Assembly (NCBI GenBank): GCA_045648505.1 | Contig: JAZROD010000005.1 | Coordinates: forward strand, 1-64,000 | Direction of reading: 5' to 3' | Origin: RGIG8700 sp045648505 | GTDB taxonomy: Bacteria > Bacillota > Clostridia > RGIG6154 | Length of the DNA: 64,000 bases | Part shown: positions 59,139 through 64,000 of the stretch, piece by piece | Layout of the letters: each line of letters begins with the position of its first letter | Numbering within the stretch: the stretch's first letter is position 1 | Notes under the pieces: model-generated | Seen by the model: only the letters and a program-made list of their open reading frames with translations | The model's database searches: none | What the model was told of the DNA's origin: nothing | Made by a program: the position numbers and the translations under genes

Positions 59139-59669
59139 CTAAAAATTGAGATAATGTGGATGCTTTATCGAACATGGACTAAAAAAATCGTCTGTAAACA
59201 TATCCTGTTTTTGTCCATATTCAAAAAGATATTTGAAGGTAATAGGAGTATTACATTTATTTGAGAAATGATAAATATTATATAAGTAACTTACAGTGCT
59301 AGGATTCATTAATATTCTTTCTATCTCATATTTAAAGAAATAAAATTCCTTTTCTTCAATATGATTATTCTCGTACAAATAGCATATGTATGAAAAATAA
59401 GATAATGTTTTATCCATTTTTCTTTCAAAATCATCACTACCATGAAATGATTTATTATACCAATTATATTCATAATCTAAAAGATATATCATCTCGCTTA
59501 TATCTTTATCTGTACGAATTTTTTCTGTAAGTTCATTCAAATAATTCGCTCGATTAATTTTAATTGATTTTTTCCACTGATGGTATCCAAAAAATCCACC
59601 AAAAATTACAACCAGTAATGAAATGGCACTAATTATGTCTCCTATATCAAAAACATTATTAAAACTCAT
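59139..59669 (-). CDS. Membrane-anchored protein of unknown function in the defence-like island
   Basis: The 176-residue protein has one N-terminal membrane helix (DIISAISLLVVIFGGFFGYH, about 11-30), then a cytoplasmic or outer helical domain with many Tyr, Asn and Glu residues (YLLDYEYNWYNKSFHG). The helix-plus-soluble form is common for effectors or sensors in phage-defence loci, but no family is recognised. Its ribosome binding site AAAGGTG lies in the end of the 64-residue gene upstream, which suggests coupling. Confidence 0.65.
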   Translation of the reverse strand: MSFNNVFDIGDIISAISLLVVIFGGFFGYHQWKKSIKINRANYLNELTEKIRTDKDISEMIYLLDYEYNWYNKSFHGSDDFERKMDKTLSYFSYICYLYENNHIEEKEFYFFKYEIERILMNPSTVSYLYNIYHFSNKCNTPITFKYLFEYGQKQDMFTDDFFSPCSIKHPHYLNF

Positions 59670-59672
59670 AAT

Positions 59673-59867
59673 CTAAATCACCTTTTGTCTATTTTTAAAT
59701 TCTTCAAGTATTTTCTCAAACTCTGCATTTTTCATTCTAATATACATTTTAGGAACATATTTATATAAGAATCTAGTAATTCTTTTATATGAAAATTTGC
59801 GCAGCCATACTGTTTTCATTCTGTGTTTTATGCGAATTACGCTATTCTTTGGTTCTTTGTAGCTCAT
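59673..59867 (-). CDS. Small basic protein
   Basis: The 64-residue product is very rich in Arg and Lys (MSYKEPKNSVIRIKHRMKTV, WLRKFSYKRITRFLYKYVPK) and might bind nucleic acid or membrane. The ribosome binding site is weak, but the stop codon of the frame overlaps the binding site of the next gene, which favours a real gene. No family recognised. About 100 bases without other features separate it from the HNH gene. Confidence 0.45.
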   Translation of the reverse strand: MSYKEPKNSVIRIKHRMKTVWLRKFSYKRITRFLYKYVPKMYIRMKNAEFEKILEEFKNRQKVI

Positions 59868-59964
59868 TCTTAAAAACTACAAGATTTATCCTTTCATTCA
59901 CATACAATTCACAAAATATAAATCGTTTTTTCTCGCTTTAAAAGTTATCGTAATTGGTGAGTTG

Positions 59965-60567
59965 TTATGTACTTTGCTCAATTTGGTATTCGGTATAATA
60001 TTCAAAAAACTCATTTTGTATTGATTGTAAGATAGTTTCTTTATCCTTAGTATCTTTACCTTTGCATTTATCCTTGTTTATTGAAATTTGAAGTTCATCC
60101 CTTTTTTGCTTTAACTTATCAAGCATATATATAATAGAATGTCTTCGCAAATACAACTGCATTTTGTTGTACATATATTTCCCCAGTTCAGTTTTAAATA
60201 TGATATTGCCTGTTTTTTCATCTCTATCTAAATGTTCGTAGTATTCTTGAGTGCATGGATCTATATAACCTTTATTATCTACAACATTTACTTTCGGATC
60301 GTTACTAGGCCAATCATCATTTTTAGAGCAATTACAGTATGGGCATGCATAAAGCAAGTTGTCATACTGAAATTTCAATTCAGGAAATTTTTCTTTCGGC
60401 GCAAAGTGTTCAACATGATATGATTTATATCCACCTGATATTGAATCTAAGTCGTCACAATATGCACATCTATGCTCGAAATCTACCGCTAGATATTTTT
60501 TATTTCTTGAATTTGTTTTCCTGAATTCGCCTGTATGAGAGCGAACCGGAATTTTTGTCTTTAGCAT
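59965..60567 (-). CDS. HNH endonuclease
   Basis: The 200-residue protein has a clear HNH/zinc module: CAYC (Cys34, Cys37), YHVEHFAPK with His51 and His54, NLLYACPYC with Asn70, Cys75 and Cys78, then NCSKNDDWPSNDP. The order C-x2-C, H, N, C-x2-C and the EHFAPK...NLLYAC phrasing resemble PtuB of the Septu system and retron-linked HNH nucleases. It starts 8 bases after the receiver protein gene, with its ribosome binding site inside that gene. It is the likely DNA-cutting effector of the island. Confidence 0.88.
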   Translation of the reverse strand: MLKTKIPVRSHTGEFRKTNSRNKKYLAVDFEHRCAYCDDLDSISGGYKSYHVEHFAPKEKFPELKFQYDNLLYACPYCNCSKNDDWPSNDPKVNVVDNKGYIDPCTQEYYEHLDRDEKTGNIIFKTELGKYMYNKMQLYLRRHSIIYMLDKLKQKRDELQISINKDKCKGKDTKDKETILQSIQNEFFEYYTEYQIEQST

Positions 60568-60574
60568 ATAAATA

Positions 60575-61240
60575 TTACTCCTTATCTATTAGCTGATCAA
60601 TCTTATCTATTAGGTTCTGTATCCTGTTCATACCTAAATCTTCTTTCATTTTTTCGGACAATGCTGAAACCCCATCAATACTTTTTTCTATTTTAGTATC
60701 CAATTCTATTATTCGTTCGTCAATCTTATGACTTGTTCCGATTTGAGAGAGTAATACAGACAATTCATCTTTCCAACGCACAATAGAACTTCTGTATTTT
60801 TTTATTTGCTCAACAATTTTAGAATTAAGTTCTATGCGTTCGTCTTGATCCTCAATGTATCTTTCAAAATCAAATACTTGATATACATCAAAACATTCTT
60901 TTAAAAACAAATCATCCTGATATGATGTCAAAACAAAAATCGGAAATTCAAATAATTTCTCTTGTGTAGCTGTTACTAATTCTATTCCTGTATATGATAT
61001 ATTCTGCTGCGAGGATAGATTGTAATCAACAATTAAAGCATCTAATTTAGATGTATATATAATTTCTACCATGTCATTTAAACTATCATTTAATGTTAGT
61101 TCTACTGGATTTAACATAACATCCTTATATTTTTCTTTAACTAGATTCCCGTCAAGGTCATTCCACCCTAAACGAAGATATGTTATCAACTGAGTTATTT
61201 TAGAAGCATCATCATCTATAATTCCAATGTTATAAATCAT
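60575..61240 (-). CDS. Stand-alone receiver protein with coiled-coil tail
   Basis: The start is the ATG at 61240 after AGGAG (8 bases). Residues 1-125 form a receiver: acidic triad DDD at 9-11, phospho-acceptor Asp72 (LDALIVDYNLSS) and Thr105 (FVLTSYQ); the usual conserved Lys is not evident. Residues 130-221 are predicted helical and coiled coil, with no DNA-binding domain. It lies between the double-GHKL protein and the HNH nuclease, so it may carry a phosphosignal from kinase to nuclease by protein contact. Confidence 0.85.
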   Translation of the reverse strand: MIYNIGIIDDDASKITQLITYLRLGWNDLDGNLVKEKYKDVMLNPVELTLNDSLNDMVEIIYTSKLDALIVDYNLSSQQNISYTGIELVTATQEKLFEFPIFVLTSYQDDLFLKECFDVYQVFDFERYIEDQDERIELNSKIVEQIKKYRSSIVRWKDELSVLLSQIGTSHKIDERIIELDTKIEKSIDGVSALSEKMKEDLGMNRIQNLIDKIDQLIDKE

Positions 61241-61268
61241 CTTATTCACTCCTATTTACAATAAAATT

Positions 61269-63560
61269 TTATAATGGAATTGATATATCTAAACCAAAAC
61301 CATCTTTAACCTTAGTAATAGTATAAGTTCCATTATATTCATTTATACTTGAAGCAACAATAAACATTCCTAATCCCGTGCCTATTTGATTGCCGTTGGC
61401 ATCATACTTGCTAGTTGTGCCATACTTGAATATTTCATATGGATTTGATGCAAAGGCATCAGATAGCCCTTGTCCATTATCAAGATAATGTATTATAAAT
61501 TTATCCCCACACTCAATTGATATATTTATATTTCGTTGTTCACACTTAGTGTGTTCAAAGGATTCAATTGAATTAATAATTAAATTATATATGATACTAT
61601 CAAAGTCGGTTTCAAAAATTCGTTTATTTGCTATTATTCCATCTGTTGAAAATTCTAACTTTACTTTCTTTCGAACAAGTATGGGTTCTAAAAGTTTGAT
61701 AGCTGATTCGATAGTTTTTGATATATCCTTCTTTCTTCTTTTTCTCCGGTCACGATTTGATTGAGTGGTAATAACAGTTATCCAAGCTTTTAAAAACTCA
61801 TCATTGTTTTTTAGGTCGTTTAAATTTCGCATAATTAGCTCATCGTCTTTTTGGTTGATAGCAATCTTAAAACCATTAACCCGTGTTACAAGCAATGAAT
61901 TGATTGTTTTTAAATCATGAACCATCGAGGTTGTCATAAGTCCGTTGGTCGCAAGTGCCCTAAGAAGTTTAATTTCGGAAATCAATTCTTCTTGTTCTTC
62001 TTTATATATTTTTAATGCCATTGCTAATTGCTCAGTTTGTTGCTCTTGCTCTGTCTTCCTGTTTTTCTTTTGACTTCCCCTTTTTAACACTTCATCCGCA
62101 ATTTCCGAAGCCTGTTCTTTTGTTTCGTTATTTTTGTTCTTAATATCTTTATATTTTTTTATATTGGAAACAATATATGCTCTGTCTTTTTCAAACAACG
62201 ATATAATCGATATTAGAATATTACTTAACACTTCAAAGTGATCATTTTCAATTATACCTTCACGGCTCGATTTATCTAATATAGACTCATTTTTTATTCT
62301 AGATATCAAAACAGTTCCTTGTATTTGCGAATTGTTTGCGTGCCATTGTCCAGATTTATCCGAAATTGCAACCGGGTTTACTCCTTTTCTTGCATCAAGG
62401 CCTAACCAGTCATATGATTTAGATTTCGCATCTCCATACGGGCGCACAACAAAATTATCACGATATATCTTTATACCGCCATGTTCTTCCATCCATAGTT
62501 TTCTGTTCGCGTTTACAGGTTTATAATAATAATTTCCTTCTCCACCAGCTAATTTCATGAACAAGTATTGAAATGTAAAAGGACCAACTTCTTTTGCTTT
62601 TTTTAAAAATTCCATATCTGTATTACCTGTAAGCTCAGACAATGTTTTTTCTACCTTAAATTCTCGGTTAGTAAAATCTTTTAGGGTATAAGGTTCTATT
62701 TTAAATGGTTCGGCAGAAAAAATCTCTTTTGGCATAACATTCAAATCGAATTCATTTCTATCAATTGTTGCTATTACTTTTTCACCATCAAACTCTGCTT
62801 TGACTTTATAATCATAATCATCGATGGCTTCACATTCAATTTCTTCTACTTCTTGTTCCGGATCCTTTTGGGCAAAAATATAATATTGAGTTTGCTCTCC
62901 TGGAGGCACTAAAAAACCTAACACTTTATAAATTTTGTTGATGTCATTTGCGCTCCACTTGTCCCTTAATCCGCTGATTTTAAACAATGTTCCTGTTTCT
63001 AAACTGAACTCAGGTGTGGGTTTTCCGGTTTCCTCAGCTTCTTTTCTCTTCGCCGATGATAATTGGTATATGTGCTTTTTTATATAATCTGGAATTACAG
63101 AAGAATAATCTTTATCCAAATATTCGAAGTCTGCCTCGATCTCATCAAGAGTCTTTCCGGTTTCTTCAAATTTATCCCAATCATTATACCAATATATTAA
63201 TGCCTCAGCCTTGTTCTTTGTATACATTACGCATTTTCTGCCCAGTCTATCAAGAGCAAATCTTCCGATGCCTTTTTCGCCAGATTTAACTCGTTGCCCC
63301 TCGCTTACAAAACTATATTTTTTACTATCCGTACCAATCAACATCCACGATGTTTCAATTACATCACGAGTCATACCAACGCCATTATCCAAGATATATA
63401 AAGTATCATTTTCCACATCAAAAGCTATGTAACAAAAATCGGCGTCAGCGTCATATGTATTCTTTATAAGTTCTATTATTGCACCATCTGCTCTTGAAAC
63501 TCCTTCGCGTCCAATTAATATTGTGGTACGTGAGGATATCTTATATTTCAGTTTTTCCAT
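61269..63560 (-). CDS. Double GHKL ATPase: MORC/MutL-like domain fused to histidine kinase
   Basis: The 763-residue protein has two complete GHKL ATPase domains. The N-terminal one is of the MutL/Hsp90/paraMORC type (Glu30 and Asn34 in IIELIKNTYDADA, DNGVGM at 58-63, GEKGIGRFALDRLG at 94-107), followed by an S5-like region. The C-terminal one is a histidine kinase module: His548 in MVHDLKTIN, N box NLIINSIES (659-667), DNGQG at 694 and GTGLGMFIV from 727. A charged coiled coil joins them. The gene follows the methyltransferase by 15 bases and precedes a receiver gene. Prokaryotic paraMORC ATPases are known from restriction-modification loci; the fusion to a kinase with its own receiver partner is unusual. 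Confidence 0.9.
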   Translation of the reverse strand: MEKLKYKISSRTTILIGREGVSRADGAIIELIKNTYDADADFCYIAFDVENDTLYILDNGVGMTRDVIETSWMLIGTDSKKYSFVSEGQRVKSGEKGIGRFALDRLGRKCVMYTKNKAEALIYWYNDWDKFEETGKTLDEIEADFEYLDKDYSSVIPDYIKKHIYQLSSAKRKEAEETGKPTPEFSLETGTLFKISGLRDKWSANDINKIYKVLGFLVPPGEQTQYYIFAQKDPEQEVEEIECEAIDDYDYKVKAEFDGEKVIATIDRNEFDLNVMPKEIFSAEPFKIEPYTLKDFTNREFKVEKTLSELTGNTDMEFLKKAKEVGPFTFQYLFMKLAGGEGNYYYKPVNANRKLWMEEHGGIKIYRDNFVVRPYGDAKSKSYDWLGLDARKGVNPVAISDKSGQWHANNSQIQGTVLISRIKNESILDKSSREGIIENDHFEVLSNILISIISLFEKDRAYIVSNIKKYKDIKNKNNETKEQASEIADEVLKRGSQKKNRKTEQEQQTEQLAMALKIYKEEQEELISEIKLLRALATNGLMTTSMVHDLKTINSLLVTRVNGFKIAINQKDDELIMRNLNDLKNNDEFLKAWITVITTQSNRDRRKRRKKDISKTIESAIKLLEPILVRKKVKLEFSTDGIIANKRIFETDFDSIIYNLIINSIESFEHTKCEQRNINISIECGDKFIIHYLDNGQGLSDAFASNPYEIFKYGTTSKYDANGNQIGTGLGMFIVASSINEYNGTYTITKVKDGFGLDISIPL

Positions 63561-63575
63561 AAAAAGACCTCCATT

Positions 63576-64000
63576 TTAATAAGAAAAATTCTTTATATCA
63601 TCTGGAGTAACTCGTTTAGAAGTTCCGCTTACACAAACACCCACATTAGATATATGATTTTTGAATTTTTCGGAATTAATTTGTATTAACAAATCATCTA
63701 ACGTATATTCTCCGTTAGATATAATATACAATCCTGAATATGGTATCTCATCCTCATCGAGCATATAAGCTTTAGTGCATTCAGAAATCACCGATGAAAT
63801 TAAAATTTTCTTTTGGTTCATATTATGAATAGCTTGCGAACGACCATATTCAAACCATTTTGCCGAAACGTCCGCATCACGTTTCAATAATGCTTCTTTA
63901 TGACTACTTAAGTAACTCATAGCATTTGGGAATTTTGAATACATCTCATTTTCTGTATAATGTTTCAACATTCCATCATTATCAAAGTAATACGGAAATA
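63576..64000 (-). CDS. C-terminal part of a DNA N6-adenine methyltransferase (cut by window edge)
   Basis: The frame is open to the window end and continues upstream of the first Met as FPYYFDNDG, so the gene is longer than seen. The visible 140 or so residues match the specificity end of TaqI/Eco57I-like methyltransferases: YFDNDGMLKHYTENEM, FPNAMSYLSSHKEALLKRDA and KWFEYGRSQAI. The catalytic part with the NPPY motif must lie beyond the edge. It is the first visible gene of the island operon and should provide self-methylation, or recognition for the HNH nuclease. Confidence 0.82.
   Translation of the reverse strand, partial: FPYYFDNDGMLKHYTENEMYSKFPNAMSYLSSHKEALLKRDADVSAKWFEYGRSQAIHNMNQKKILISSVISECTKAYMLDEDEIPYSGLYIISNGEYTLDDLLIQINSEKFKNHISNVGVCVSGTSKRVTPDDIKNFSY

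Noticed and set aside
1..64000. CRISPR array, rRNA or tRNA genes
   Set aside because: No regularly spaced short repeats, no rRNA core sequences and no convincing cloverleaf were seen.

Overview
This window looks like the chromosome of an AT-rich, low-GC Gram-positive, endospore-forming member of the Clostridia. The evidence is spo0A, spoIVB and spoIVA, a complete agr-type peptide signalling locus, several S-layer homology (SLH) surface proteins, strong AGGAGG-type ribosome binding sites and sigma-A-type promoters. No rRNA, tRNA or CRISPR array was found. Almost every gene lies on the minus strand; the exceptions are a DeoR-type regulator and one zinc-ribbon protein.

Region by region. (1) 0-7.4 kb: an agr locus (LytTR regulator, GHKL sensor kinase, AgrB, AgrD) is followed without a gap by a 655-residue secreted protein and two SLH proteins, so peptide signalling probably feeds directly into cell-surface genes. 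A direct repeat with a 21-bp period before agrB is a good candidate binding site for the regulator. (2) 7.5-13.4 kb: spo0A, whose receiver carries Glu in place of the phospho-accepting Asp, with two perfect 0A boxes upstream; a phosphatase; a decayed piece of a second spoIVB; a MATE exporter divergent from a DeoR regulator; intact spoIVB; hpf. (3) 13.8-24.9 kb: housekeeping genes rnr, secG, dnaE, whiA, rapZ, trmL, yebC, queH and spoIVA. (4) 25-29.7 kb: an accessory block with a TndX/TnpX-type large serine recombinase, a TnpW-like small protein, a GC-richer intergenic patch that can fold, a perfect promoter driving a zinc-ribbon gene, and small genes. (5) 29.7-49.8 kb: one long run of co-oriented genes. 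It begins with a Tad/Flp (type IVb) pilus assembly set (TadZ- and TadA-like ATPases, TadB, TadC, Flp pilin, three TadE/TadG-like pseudopilins, two A24 prepilin peptidases). It continues through an FHA protein, two PP2C phosphatases and a Hanks-type Ser/Thr kinase, and ends with FtsE-FtsX and a coiled-coil NlpC/P60 hydrolase. (6) 50-56.9 kb: an SLH protein and a giant repeat protein of about 1650 residues, with a TetR regulator upstream. (7) 57.6-64 kb: an accessory island. A tyrosine recombinase sits 10 bp from one of two inverted palindromic sites that enclose perfect promoters. Upstream of it is a gene set made of a DNA adenine methyltransferase (cut by the window edge), a protein with two GHKL ATPase domains (MORC/MutL-like plus histidine kinase), a stand-alone receiver protein, an HNH nuclease and small membrane or basic proteins.

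The two most unusual parts are the methyltransferase / double-GHKL / receiver / HNH operon, which reads like a two-component-controlled restriction or anti-phage system, and the palindrome-flanked promoter segment next to the tyrosine recombinase, which has the layout of an invertible switch in front of a TetR and surface-protein gene pair. The degenerate Spo0A receiver and the kinase/phosphatase/FHA module inside a pilus locus are also noteworthy.
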